Made by a program: the position numbers and the translations under genes
Source of the DNA: Zygnema cylindricum
Taxonomy: Eukaryota > Streptophyta > Zygnematophyceae > Zygnematales > Zygnemataceae
Length of the DNA stretch: 52,409 bases
NCBI GenBank assembly: GCA_037447655.1
Contig: JBBHKE010002648.1
Span: 1 to 52,409, forward strand
Reading direction: 5' to 3'
Shown: one piece after another, positions 10,416 through 21,390 of the stretch
Numbering within the stretch: the stretch's first letter is position 1
How the letters are laid out: the number at the start of each line of letters is the position of its first letter
Notes under the pieces: model-generated
The model's database searches: none
The model's input: only the letters and a program-made list of their open reading frames with translations
Told to the model about the DNA's origin: nothing

Positions 10416-12167
10416 CTATTTTTCTTTTAACTTCCAGAAACAAGTAAACAAACACCCCCTCCCCTTTTTCTTTTTCTTTTTCCTTTTTCCTTTTCCTTTC
10501 ATAAAACTTAAGTATTTAACACAGTGGATAAAATGAACTGAAATGATAATTGTATCACATATTTTATTTAACATCCCATTTTTCTTAAACCTGAGCAAAG
10601 ATTTTATCCACCTCTTCCCTTTTCCATCCACACTAAATCCACTTTCCCTCTTGAAATTCAAACAACCAGACCCATCCCCAACCTTCAACACATACCCGGA
10701 TGATAACCTTTTTACAGGCACATCTTCACAAGAGACATCACACCAAGTAGTGATGTCAAATCCATCCACCTCCAAATATTCCCAAAAACCACTAGTCCCC
10801 ACTAAGTTCCTCATAAGATCTACATCTTCCGTAATCATATTTTTATCCATGATAATTACCCTATTTTCTGAACTTCCCTCACTGTCTCCCATGTAATTCT
10901 TTCCACTATCACTTTCTATTTTAATTCCCAATAAATATTTCTCTTCTCCCCTATCTTTTAAAACCCCCTCTAGAATTAATTCTCCCCTTTCCTCGGAATC
11001 CGTTGAAGTCTCCCTTTCCGACCAGTTTTCTGTTTCCAAAATATTTATGAAACTATCCTCAATATTTTGAACTTCTTCAAGTATCTCCTCTCTCTTTACT
11101 TCCCTTATACCTCCAAAAGCACACTGTTGCCTTCGTCCAATTTCTGTGTACTTTTCTCTCTTCCCCATTCTACCGATGTGAAGAAGCTCCAATTTTTCTT
11201 CATCCTCTTTCTCCTCTTCCTCTTCGTCCTCCTCATCCACATTCCAACTTCTAAGTTTTTCCAAACAAGGGCATTCCTCCATATAATGACCCGGTTCCCT
11301 ACAAAAGAAGCAAACCCCTTTTTTCAAAGCTCCCGTGTCTTTTCTTCTCCCTCTTTTTCCACCAAAGTTCCGATAAGGTTTACCTTTGTCTTTCTTCCTC
11401 TCATCACGCTTCCGCTCGTCACCACCGTTCCTCTCATCACGCTTCCGCTCGTCACCGCCGTTCCTCTCATCACGCTTCCGCCAATCACCACCAGCTGAAA
11501 ATGCATTGACCCTGTCCTTTCCCCTACGAAGCTCCAAAGTGCTTTCCCTCACAAGAATTATCCCCATGGTAAAGCTCCAAGTCCATGAGGAGCCATCCAT
11601 TGCCTGCATACGATAAATAATGTTTTCGTACTCGCTTGGGAGTTTCATAAGTAGTGTATAAATCTTACTCTCCTCAGATTCTACATATCCCGCACTAGCT
11701 AGCTCAACATATAACGCAGCAATATCATTGCAAAACTCTATCATGCTACCGCCTTTATAGACATAGGCATCTATTTCCTGTTTTACTAATTGCTGCCTCT
11801 GAATAGTCTCACTCTTATAAATCTGAATTAGTACTTCCCATATCTCTGAAGACTTGATTACACTTAAAAGAGTGATAGCTATCGACTTAGACACATATCT
11901 AAGTATGAGATGTTTTGCTATAGTGTTTTTGTATTCCCATATTTTTCTGTCATTTTCTTCAGTTTTAATCCTTACATGTGGTACCATAGCTGAGAGCCTA
12001 GCTCCCCTCACCATAGGTGTCCCTTTTTCCTTCTCCCCTATTTCCCCATCCACGGAAAGATTCTTCCCTTCACCTTCCGTTGCATCTGAGCTCCGGATGA
12101 TATTCTGGGCATCCTCAGATGAATCTCCATAGTAAGCTCCTCCAAAGCCAGGTGGCGGACATCTCAC
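10416..12167 (-). CDS. gag: Gag of element G fused to remnants of Pol (583 aa)
   Basis: Open for 583 codons. Residues about 65-215 match the copia Gag of element A (for example YVYKGGSMIEFCNDIA and LLMKLPSEYENII). Residues 286-299 form a CX2CX4HX4C zinc knuckle. Residues about 228-257 are a basic Asp/Glu/Arg-rich 11-residue repeat. Residues 346-355 match the sequence just before the protease active site, which itself is deleted. Residues about 408-427 and 449-511 match the end of reverse transcriptase and the RNase H region (TTWCDVSCEDVPVKR, SSGYVLKVGDG). The protein should package RNA but cannot copy or integrate it. In frame upstream, a start ATG in the primer site (12281) is cut off by a TAA at 12189-12191 after 30 codons, so this start is the first one downstream of that stop. 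The C-terminal Lys-rich tail is read from a purine-rich tract next to the polypurine tract. Confidence 0.82.
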   Translation of the reverse strand: MRCPPPGFGGAYYGDSSEDAQNIIRSSDATEGEGKNLSVDGEIGEKEKGTPMVRGARLSAMVPHVRIKTEENDRKIWEYKNTIAKHLILRYVSKSIAITLLSVIKSSEIWEVLIQIYKSETIQRQQLVKQEIDAYVYKGGSMIEFCNDIAALYVELASAGYVESEESKIYTLLMKLPSEYENIIYRMQAMDGSSWTWSFTMGIILVRESTLELRRGKDRVNAFSAGGDWRKRDERNGGDERKRDERNGGDERKRDERKKDKGKPYRNFGGKRGRRKDTGALKKGVCFFCREPGHYMEECPCLEKLRSWNVDEEDEEEEEKEDEEKLELLHIGRMGKREKYTEIGRRQQCAFGGIREVKREEILEEVQNIEDSFINILETENWSERETSTDSEERGELILEGVLKDRGEEKYLLGIKIESDSGKNYMGDSEGSSENRVIIMDKNMITEDVDLMRNLVGTSGFWEYLEVDGFDITTWCDVSCEDVPVKRLSSGYVLKVGDGSGCLNFKRESGFSVDGKGKRWIKSLLRFKKNGMLNKICDTIIISVHFIHCVKYLSFMKGKGKRKKKKKKGRGCLFTCFWKLKEK

Positions 12168-12270
12168 TTGTCCCGAAATAATTCCCCATTAGTGCTTCTC
12201 GAAAAGCAATCCCGCCATTGTAAACTCCCAATAAGTGAAGTCTGTTCCATCGAACATAGGCACCCTAGAT

Positions 12271-12285
12271 GGTGGGCCCATAACC
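12271..12285 (-). other. Anticodon-type primer-binding site of G
   Basis: The minus strand reads GGTTATGGGCCCACC adjoining the 5' LTR. Its ATG (12281-12279) starts MGPPSRVPMFDG in the same frame as the downstream Gag, which is then interrupted by TAA at 12189-12191. Confidence 0.82.
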
Positions 12286-13527
12286 TGAAACTCTGAGACC
12301 TCCATTGGCCCTCAGAGTATGCATATCCAAAAGAAGCTTATCTAGATAGTGCCGACTCCAAGTTAATATAAACCCAAGTGACTGACCCCTTGACAGTCAG
12401 AACCCCAATATAGATTCACCCCTGTGAAATAACACTTTCTGTGTGCTCAGTTCCACCACAGAATGCAAAGTTAGAATATGAGATTTGGACACATTCACCC
12501 ACTTTGACTTTCCCTTAGAAATACAGCCACCCTGGCAGACAAAAACTCTGACCGACTACACCCCTGTGTAGCCTGAACTCCCCTGAGTTTGCAGCAAAAA
12601 GAATCACTGAAAATGGTCAAGTAAATTGATACTTATGGCTGGCCAAAGTTTGCCATTTATACAGGGTGCTCTCTGGGAGAGGCAGCTGCCTACCCAAAAT
12701 TTTCTAAGTCTTATACCCTCTCTAAAACTCTATCTATTGAAGTACGGCACCAATCAAATTACTGTGTCGTACAGAAAAGTACAGGTGCCGGTGTACTTTC
12801 TGTACGGACATTGTACGACATGGCCAAAATGTCGACACGTGTCAAATCAGGATTAGTTCCTGTAATCTCCGGAATTTCCGTAGTCCAATGTTATCACGCC
12901 ACGTGTCACATGACGTGACAAAGACCGTAAAACGCCAAAAATGCTTTTTCCGTGATCGCGGCGCCTATCGTGGCCGTCCGATCAAAACCGGCTATAATCG
13001 TAGCCGCTGAAATTCGACGCGCGGTATTTGTTTCGCTATCGAAACAAATGCGCGGTATTTGTTTCGCTGTCAAAACAAATGCGTGGTATTTGTTTCGCTA
13101 TCGAAACAAATGCGCGGTATCCGTTCTGCCCCCATTCCGTACTTCGTACTAAATTAAACTGTATCTATGTACTAAGTATCTATTAGCCGTTAAACGGATT
13201 AATCTTTATATAACGATTTATATATTTGTCAAACCCTATATATCGTAATATCTGTTCTAGACATAACGGCTAGAGCTAACGGCTAATGCGGATTGATGGA
13301 AGTTAGGTACCAGGATCAAATCCTGGGTCCGTCAACTAACTTTTGGTAAGTCTACCTAATTTACCCCCTGTCTTCTCTAGAGAGCCTAGGCAGCCATGGC
13401 TCTAGCTCCCTATCCAGCCTTCAGTGACTACAACAAGTATGGGGGCTTGGAAAGGGGAGTTAGAGGCAGACCGCCTCAGCTCTTTTTCTATCCTAATACA
13501 GACCTATAAAATACTCAAATATCAACA
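12286..13527 (-). repeat. 5' LTR of element G
   Basis: 1,242 bp, about 99% identical by eye to 9156-10397. It is followed by the second copy of the target duplication ACATT (13528-13532). Confidence 0.92.
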
Positions 13528-13532
13528 ACATT

Positions 13533-13951
13533 TATTCCGTGTGATACTTTAATGTACAACGGGTTCTATGTTCTACTGTTTCTTTCATGAGTTAAATGAA
13601 ATTTTCTACATGTAACTATTAAAATAGTTATCATACCCTATGTATCTCAGCACAGTTCTTAGCCTACACGACAAAAATATCGGCTACCGGCTACTTTGAT
13701 GGTTAGTATGTACAAGGATCAAATCTTGGTTCTGGCATCCCTTTTGGTAAGGGTGACCTTATCTGCTCTTTGTCTCTTAGGGAAATTTTAGGCAGCCATG
13801 GCTCTAACTTCTTCTCTATTCTTCAGTGACTACGGCAAGTGTGGGGACCTGAGAGAAGAGTTAGAGACAAGGTGCCTCTGCTTCCGTTATGTCTTTTATT
13901 TTTACATTCTATAACCTAGAAAATACCTAAAAAAAACCATTACAATCTACA
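13533..13951 (-). repeat. 5' LTR of copia element F, part 2
   Basis: Continues the F LTR after removal of G: TATTCCGTG...TACTTTAATGTACAAC matches the left LTR from about 3815. Ends CAATCTACA. Confidence 0.88.
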
Positions 13952-13956
13952 CCTCG

Positions 13957-15275
13957 CGTTATCCCTCTCCTCTTTTTTTCCCTCTCCTTTTCCCTCTTTT
14001 GCTTTCTCCCTCTCCCTCTTCCTCTCCCTCTCTTTCTCCCTCTCACTACTCCCATCCCTCAACCTCTCACCTTCTTTTCCTCTCTCTCCTTCTCCCTCAC
14101 CTCCTCTCTCTCTCCCTCTCCCTCTTTTTTTCCTTATCCAACCTCTCCCTTTCACTTTCTTTTTCGATCTTCCTTTCCCGATCTTTTTCTATATCATTCT
14201 TCCTTTTCCCCTCGTCTCTTTCTCCCTTTCCCTCTCCCTCCCCACTCCCTCTCCTTCACCCTCTCCCTCCCAATCTCCTTCTCCCTCTCCCTCTCCCTCT
14301 CTTTCTTCCCCTTCCTCTCCCTATCCCTCTCCTTCTCCACATCCCTATCCTCCTCCCTCTCTCCCTATCCCTCTCTTTCTCCATCTTACTCTCCTCCGCC
14401 CTCTCCCTCTCCTCGTCCCTCTCCTTTTCCCTATTTCTCTACCACATTTTTTCTCTCTTTGACCCTCTCCCTCCCCCTCTCCCACTCCCTCTCCCTCTCT
14501 CTTTCACTCTCACTCTCCCTCTCCCTTTGCTTCTCTCTCTCCCTTTCCCTCTCCCTCTCCCCCTCATTTTTTTTCTCCATCTCCCTTTCTATCTCACTCT
14601 CCCTCTCTCTCTTTTCCTCTCTATTTCCCCCTCCCTCTCATTATCCCTCTCTTCTTTCTTTCCCTCTCCGTTTCCCTTTTTTACTTTCTCCCTCTCTCCC
14701 TCTCCCTTTTCCTCTCCCTCTCTTTCTCTCTCTCCCTACTCTCATCCCCCAACATCTCACCTTGTATTCTTCTCTCTCCTTCTCCCTCACCTCCTCTTTC
14801 TCTCTACCTCTTTCTCTCTTTATCCCTCTCTCACCTCTCTATTTCACCCTCCCTCTTGCTCTTTCTCTTTTGTTCCTTTTCCCTGTCGTTCTCCCTCTTC
14901 CCATCGTCTCCCTTTCCCTTTCCCTCTCCTTCTCCCACTTCTTCTTGTACTCCCTCTCCCTCTTCGTTTCCTTCTCCTTATCCGTCTCTCTCTCTATATC
15001 CCTCTCCTTTACCCTCTCAATTTCTCTCTCCCTCTCTCTCTCTCTCGCTCTCTCCCTCTCCCTCTCGGTATCCCCCTATCAGTCTTATTCCACTCTCTCT
15101 CCCTCTCTCCCTCTTTCTTTATTGCTCTCTTGCTCTTTTTTCCTCTCCCTCTCCCCTCCCTCATCTCCTTCTTATCTTTCTCTCTCTCCCTCTCCCTCTT
15201 CCTCTCTTTCACTCCCTCTCTCTTTTCCTCTCTTCGTCACTCTCCTCCTCTTGTTCTCCTTTTCCCCCTTGTTAA
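13957..15275. repeat. Long CT-rich (polypyrimidine) tract, right half
   Basis: About 1.3 kb of C/T with CTCCCT as the main unit, resuming directly after the F LTR. Together with 1826-3215 it would form about 2.7 kb of polypyrimidine before F inserted. Long Ser/Pro/Leu/Phe-rich frames across it are artefacts. It ends at an A run (about 15274-15286). Confidence 0.95.
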
Positions 15276-15289
15276 AAAAAAAAAAATTA

Positions 15290-16166
15290 TTATTATCTCA
15301 TCTTAACTTACCACACTCTACAAGCAAGAGAGAGATAGAGAGGTAGACCATGGCTGCCTTCTTTGTAGCCAAGGTAACAGACTAAGATAAGAAAAAGAGA
15401 TAGAGTAGTCGCTTACAAAAAGTAGGGACAAGATTTATCCATTATCCTACAGTGTCCCTACCAATCTCCATAGCTCTCATCCGTATCCATTTGTTGTAGA
15501 AGATTCAGATACCCTTATTGAGCGTTAGTGCTTAATAAAATGTACAAAGGAGGAAAATTCATCTAGCGGAATGAAACGGTATACTACATATAAAACATGG
15601 GGAAATTTCATATGCGCGGAACTTCTTGCGCGCACCATACACATATATATATTATTAAATTGGACATTTGATTAAACGGCTTCGGTTTACACCGATTACC
15701 CGAAATGGTTCTTTGGTGGCAAACGTCGCAGGTACACTACTTTGATAGGTGTCATACGAGATGCGTAAAGAATTAATAGTGGCTAGTGTTTTTTCAATTG
15801 TATATTCTTTTGATTTGTTAAGGGTTTAGTAGATAGGCGTTGTGAGTAGGTTTTTATGACTTAGCTAGTTTTTTACTCTCTCTCTATTAGAGAGCATTGC
15901 TATAAAAGAGATGAACTCAATCAGCCATAGTTAACTGGTCACTTGAGCAAATTAAGTGATTTCTTTTGTGGCGAACTTGAGCAAATTTAGTGATTTCTTT
16001 TGTGGCAAACTCAATGGAGACATATTTTCACAGAGGTGAAGTTTCTTTGAGTTTATGTTTGCCACGGTGGCATAAATACTTTGGTGTACTAGCTTGGGTG
16101 AAGGCTATCTAAGAGGCCTAATCTAAGTTGTATATTCTGTGCGAATATGGATTCCACGCAATTTTA
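15290..16166 (+). repeat. 5' LTR of copia element E (start uncertain)
   Basis: The right end adjoins a primer site at 16167. The last 300 bp resemble the ends of the A-family LTRs (CACAGAGGTGAAGTTTCTTTGAG, GCCACGGTGGCA) but are clearly diverged. An ACCATGGCTGCC block near 15350 corresponds to the family's hairpin block. The left boundary is not sharp. Confidence 0.6.
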
Positions 16167-16349
16167 GGTTATGGGCCCACCCTCTAAGGTGACCATCTTT
16201 GATAGAATAGACTTTATTTACTAGGAAACATTTGTAGAAGGTGCCTTGTATGAGAAGCATCTTTGGGGTATCCTATCTTTGGGAAAATGTCCTCTATTTA
16301 ATATCCGATCTCAACTTGGTTTTGGAGGAGCTTGGTTTCGAAGATCATC
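16167..16349 (+). pseudogene. Start of the gag of copia element E
   Basis: Primer site GGTTATGGGCCCACC (16167-16181) contains an in-frame ATG (16171). It opens MGPPSKVTIFDRIDFIY followed by a TAG, then YEKHLWGILSLGKCP-like sequence homologous to Gag of A. The copy is cut at about 16350 by the LTR of element D. Only about 60 codons remain. Confidence 0.75.
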
Positions 16350-17284
16350 TGGACTCTTTGAGACCTCCATAGGCCCTCAAAGTGGGCAGCTCACACAATG
16401 CCTCTAAGATTGCTTTGACCCCTTGTATTTTCAACAAGAATGAATGCCACCCTGGCAGACAATAACTTTGACCAGCTTCACCCCTGTAAAGGCAAGACTC
16501 CCTTGAGTCGATAGCAAAAAGAATGGCTTAATTTTCTCCCCTGAGAGGTAAGTTATGGTTGGTCAAAGATAACCTTTATATTTACAAGCTCTCTTAGAGA
16601 GAGGTACTTAGATTTCACTAAGTCCTGGTCTGCCTTCTCACGTCTACCTACTACTAACCCTAGTCCAATAGGAACACTGTATAGTACAAGAAGGTATAGT
16701 GGCCAATGTACTTATTGTACGCCATTGTACAACATGACCATCAAGGTGACGCTTGTCAAATTGGGAGCCATGGTTTCTCTTCCCATTTTCCCCACCATCC
16801 AATAATATAGCGCCATGTGGCATCACGTGATGCTATCTCCAAAGGCCGCCAAAAGCTCATTTCGGGTGGCGGCTACAACGATGGTCGTTCGATCAATTTA
16901 ATTTGCACGGTTCCGATTAGCGTTAATACATGAATTGTTTCATGTGTGCCTCTTCGCCAATTTGGTATGATTTCAGGTGACGTGTCAAAATTGAAGTTTG
17001 TATCAAACCTAATGCTTGTATCGTCACGTTAACGACTTAATGGTTAAGGCGTTCGGCTATACGAAATCCGAAGGTCTCAGGATCATATCTTGGCTTAAGC
17101 GACATATTGGTAAAAAATGCCCTTTTCTTCAGTTAGCCACTTTCTAACTAAGGCGGCAGTCATGGCGTGCCTTTAATCCTCTCTCTCTTTTTAAAGTCTA
17201 ACTAAAAATAGAGAAGTGAACTATTTAATTACCACTTTTCAACACAAACCTAGAAAATACATAACAAAACCTTTAATTTCTACA
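16350..17284 (-). repeat. 3' LTR of copia element D
   Basis: Plus-strand ends are approximately TGGACTCTTTGAGACC and CCTTTAATTTCTACA. It is diverged from the F and A LTRs and contains a longer tRNA-like segment (17026-17100). Insertion interrupted the gag of element E. Confidence 0.8.
17026..17100 (+). other. tRNA-like segment within the D LTR
   Basis: The segment holds an A-box-like TTAATGGTTAAGGCG, a possible anticodon arm with stem TTCGG/CCGAA, and a B-box-like CTCAGGATCATATCTTGG. This order and spacing resemble class II (Ser/Leu-type) tRNAs. I do not see a good acceptor stem, so it is not a functional tRNA. It is antisense to the element. Confidence 0.45.
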
Positions 17285-20200
17285 CTCCCGTTAATTTTTG
17301 GTCACCTTTCAGTTTAAGTCCAAACTTCTCTCTGAAAAAGGTTAATTTAGGAGATGGTACAGGCTTGGTCATCATATCAGCTACCATTTCACTATCTGGT
17401 CTGTATTCTAAACTTATAATTTTTTTTTCTACTTTCTCTCTAACAAAACTAAGTCTAATATCCATGTGTTTGGCTTTGAAGTGGTGTTTGGGATTAGCTG
17501 CAATGGCAATTGCTGCCTGGTTATTTCAAAATATTTTCTGCACACCACTCTTAAGATGACCAAGTTCACCAAGCACAGGCTTCGCCCAGATCAATTCTTT
17601 TACAGCAGTGCAAGAGGCCATATACTCAGCCCCTATTGTGGCCTAAGCAATAACCTTTTGTTGTTTACTACTCCAACAGCAAGCCCCATCACCCACATAC
17701 AACACATATCCAGAATTACATCTCCCCATAGCAGCATCCCCATCGCTGGAATCACTCTAAGTGGTGATATCAGTATTGTCCCCACCCAAATGCAACCATA
17801 AATCTCTTGTTCCTATAAGATATCTAAGGACTCTTTTATCTACTTCCCAATCTTTCTTAGTTGGAGCATTCATACTCCTAATTAGTACTCCTACAGCTGC
17901 AGCTATGTCCAACTGAGTACAATTGATAAAATAGATTAGGTTGCCCACTACTTAGCTATAAAGAATGGTCTACATGAACTTCTTCTCTTCAAGGCCTAAA
18001 TCATCATCCTAGATTAGAACTCTTTCTTCTACACTCCCCTCACTTCCCTTCTTTAGAACCATTCGAGTTCTACAACTATTTGCTTTGTCTATTTGAAATC
18101 TTTACAACATGTTCAAAATGGCCTCCTTCTAAGTGAGTCTGATTATCTATCTATCTCTATCTCTCTCTACCTGAATCCCAAAATATATCTTGTCTCTCTC
18201 ATATCCTTTATCTCAAATCTCCCTCTTAGATCTTTTTTTAGTTTATTAATTTTGTCGATAGATTTACTTACAACAAGCAAATCATAAATATAAATTGCAA
18301 TAAAAATAATACCTTACTCATCTCTAAACAGGAAAATGGAATGATATGAGCTGATCTTTATTTATCCGTGACTTGTAAGAAACTCAGCAAACTTCTTGTT
18401 CCATTGCCGGGGAGCCTGTTTCGGGCCATATAGAGATTTGATTAATGGACATACCTTGCTTTCTTCTCATTGTTCCACGAAACCTTCGAGTTGTTGCATG
18501 AAGATCTCATTTTCTAGCTCTCTATAAAGGAATGTTGTCTTCATGTCCATCAAATGTTTCTCCATGTTTTTTGCTCCCGCTTGGCTTAGAAGAATTTGGA
18601 GTGAGGGAAACCTAACGTCCGAGGCGAAGGTTTCCTCGTAGTCTATTCCCTCTTTCTATGTAAATCCTTAAGCCACTAACCGGGCCTTGTATCGCTCAAT
18701 GTTGTTATCCGGGTTCAATTTTAGTTTAAAAACCCACTTACATCCAATAGCCTTTCAGTCAGGTGGACAGTCCACCAACTCCCAGGTATCGACCTCCATA
18801 ATTGAGGCCATTTCTTCCTTGTTGATGGCGGTCTTCCATCGATTTCCCTCCGAACAGTTCATTGCCTCCTTATAGGTTTGTGGTTTATCCGGATGAGACA
18901 GTTTGGTTACTTTGTTATTGACTTGTTTTTCTTGCATCATTTTAAAGCTTCTCTCTCCTCCCTCAAAATATGTCGCTCTTATAGATGGCTCTCGTGAATT
19001 TCTTCTAATTTTTTTAGCTTCTCCCCTCTTCCTTGGTTTCGGTTCAGTTTCCACCACGTCTTCTGTTTTTAGGTGAGCTGTCACTAGAGGTTCCACTAGT
19101 TGCTCTTTTACAATCTGATTTGTACATACAAAATTATCATTTTCTCAAAAACCTGGATAATTTGAAAGCTCAAAGTCATCACAATTTTTTGACCTAAATC
19201 TGATTTTAATTGAATTTTTCTTCTTAAATGGATCTATAGATTTTTATTTATCCATAACCACTTGATGCTTCACCATAATTATATCTTCTCTTTTAAGATC
19301 ATAGACTCTTTACCCTTGTACATCTTCATCATATCCTAACAGATATCATGGTTTTCCTTTTGGATCTAACTTGAAGTTTGACCAATCTGTATCTAGACTG
19401 AACACTTGACAATCGAAAACCTTTAAGTGAGAAATATCTGGTTTTCGGCCGTTTCATCTCTCACAAGGTGTTTCGCGTTTACAGCCGAAGTAAGTACTCT
19501 ATTCTTGAGATAATTTGCACGGTTCATTCCTTCGGCCCAAAATCTCTTTCCTGTCTTCTTATCCGACAGACACTCTTAGCACTATCAATTAGTGTCCTAA
19601 TAACCTTTCGGCTACACCATTCTGCTCAAGATTTTTAGGGACTATCTTTTGGTGTTGCAATCCATCTTCTCTCAGAAAATCCTCAAACTGATTCGAGGCA
19701 TAATCTCCTCGATTATCACTTATTTTTCTCTTAATAGGGGTTTCATGGAGTTTCTCACTCCATGCTTTATATTCCTTAAAAATATGTGCGGCCTCCATTT
19801 TATTTTTCAAAAAATACAATCTTGAATACAAAGACCAATTATCAGTGATAGTCATCATAAACCTGGTACCTCCAAGAGAGGGAAATGTAGCCGGTCCATA
19901 TATATATCAATGTGTATCAAATCTAAGACTTTTTCGCCTTAATAAGTGGCTAATTTTAAAAAGGGTATCCTGTGTGCCTTACTTTGAGCACATCCACTAC
20001 AGTCACTTAGATTTTCACTTTCTCCTAACTGAATTCTTTCCATTACACCCATCTTTTTTATTTATTTCAAATTATCTAAATGCACATGTCGAAGCCTCTT
20101 ATGCCACAACATAATATCACCATAGAAAAGTTTCTTATTTTCATTACTTAAATCCAGTCTAAATATTTCTTGGCTACCCTATTCAGTAGTGAAATAAACT

Positions 20201-21390
20201 TACTCCTCAAAACTAGCAGTAAAGGTTCCCTTCCTAGTGGTAGTCTCAAAACCCTTAACATCTAACACAGATGTTGAGATGAGGTTTTTTTTTGAACTAA
20301 AGAGTAAAAAACACAGTAGAGAATATAACTATAGATGTCTTTCCATCCACTAAGACTTTCAGATCTACTAATCCTACCAAAGTAGTACTGACTACCCTCC
20401 CCTCCCCATTATCTATCTCTATAGTGGGAATCTTTCTCATCTTTGTGAACATGCGTTTGTCCTTAAACGTGTGCATGAAGGTAAGTGAATCCACAATCTA
20501 GCCCCCTTCACCTTTCAATCTTGCGAAAGCACATTTCTGCTTACGAGTAATCTCGACCTCGATCTTCCTCTCCAACTCATCATCCAACAAGAGATCATCA
20601 TCCTCGTCCTCAAATTCCTCCTCATGTACTTGCGTCACAAGAGCCTTTTTCTTTCCTTTTAAAGGTCCACCGATCTGCCCCTCCTTTAACAAAAGTTCAG
20701 TTAGCTTAGAGCACTCCGCCATATAGTGCCCCGGTTTCTTACAAAAATGACACAGCCCCTTGGGAGCCCTCTGTTCAAGCTCATCATAGTGATTTTTTAG
20801 CCACCCCCCTCGCAGTTTCCAACCGGTTTTCTGGGATCCTTGTTCCTCTAATCAGTCTCGGCTGCCAAGGCTTGCCCACTATTACCTCCCCTCCAGATCT
20901 CTATCGTGTTCTCTCGAACGAGAATCATCCCTACCATAAAATTCGATATCCACCTGGAGTCACCAAGTCTTGCACACAGTTAAATTTATTCTCCTAATCA
21001 TCAGGTAAATTTATTAGCAAGCAATTGACCTTCTGCTTTTCAAATTCAACCTATCTAACACTCTCTAGCTCCATGAAAAGTATTCCGAGCTCATTACAAA
21101 AATCCAACATCTTCCCCCTTTTGTATACATATGCATCTATTTTCTGATCAACCACTGTTGTTGGTGAATCGTACCACTTTGGTACAGCTCTATGAGAGCC
21201 ACCCATAGATTGGATGCCCTTTCTAATTCTAAATGAGGAGATGCAAGTCCTTGAGTAAGATGGCGGAGGATGAAGTGTTTTGCCACCATATTGTTATAGT
21301 CACAAATATCAATATCATTCTCCTCGTTACTCGGAAAAGGTGACATGAATGTTGAACCGGTTTCTGTAGGTGTGATCGTCTCTTTCTCTC
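17285..21390 (-). pseudogene. Decayed copia gag-pol of element D, 5' end missing
   Basis: From right to left: Gag capsid from about 21390 (NMVAKHFILRHLTQGLASPHLELERASNLW), zinc-knuckle region about 20750, protease region about 20500-20290, integrase about 20110-19300 (QNGVAERLLGH near 19600), linker 19290-18800, reverse transcriptase about 18780-18060, RNase H about 17960-17290. Many stops and frameshifts are present. The element lacks its first roughly 100 Gag codons, primer site and 5' LTR, replaced by an LTR of element C at about 21390. Close relative of A, B and F. Confidence 0.85.

Larger units (their letters stand above)
9156..13527 (-). mobile_element. Copia element G: young non-autonomous Gag-only element
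   Basis: Two LTRs of exactly 1,242 bp (9156-10397 and 12286-13527) enclose only 1,888 bp. The target duplication ACATT is perfect (9151-9155 and 13528-13532). By eye the LTRs differ at about 14 positions (about 1%), so the insertion is recent. The interior holds a primer site (12271-12285), one Gag-based reading frame and a polypurine tract (10398-10414). Integrase, nearly all of the protease and most of the reverse transcriptase are absent. The polypurine tract, LTR U5 end and primer site are the same as in element A, so an A-like element is the likely helper. The architecture fits TR-GAG-type elements known from plants. Confidence 0.9.
3216..13951 (-). mobile_element. Copia element F: old, complete outline, interrupted by G
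   Basis: A Ty1/copia element on the minus strand. It has an LTR at each side (3216-4229; 8559-9155 plus 13533-13951), a decayed gag-pol interior (4230-8540) and a primer site at 8544-8558. Removing G restores a right LTR of about the same length as the left (about 1,015 bp). The LTRs differ at many positions in every line compared, so the insertion is old. F sits inside the CT tract; a clean 5-bp target duplication is not visible at its edges, perhaps because of decay in low-complexity DNA. Confidence 0.85.

Noticed and set aside
9496-13152. Paired 76- and 66-codon frames in the two LTRs of G
   Set aside because: Identical only because the LTRs are recent duplicates; no similarity to known proteins and not conserved in A, F or H.
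3211-13956. A 5-bp target duplication for element F
   Set aside because: Flanks are CTCTC and CCTCG; the similarity is no more than expected in CT-rich DNA.
13999-15346. Further 435- and 295-codon Ser/Leu-rich frames
   Set aside because: Same composition artefact in the right half of the CT tract.
17026-17100. A functional tRNA gene
   Set aside because: A- and B-box-like parts exist, but no acceptor stem pairs well and the T loop departs from the consensus.
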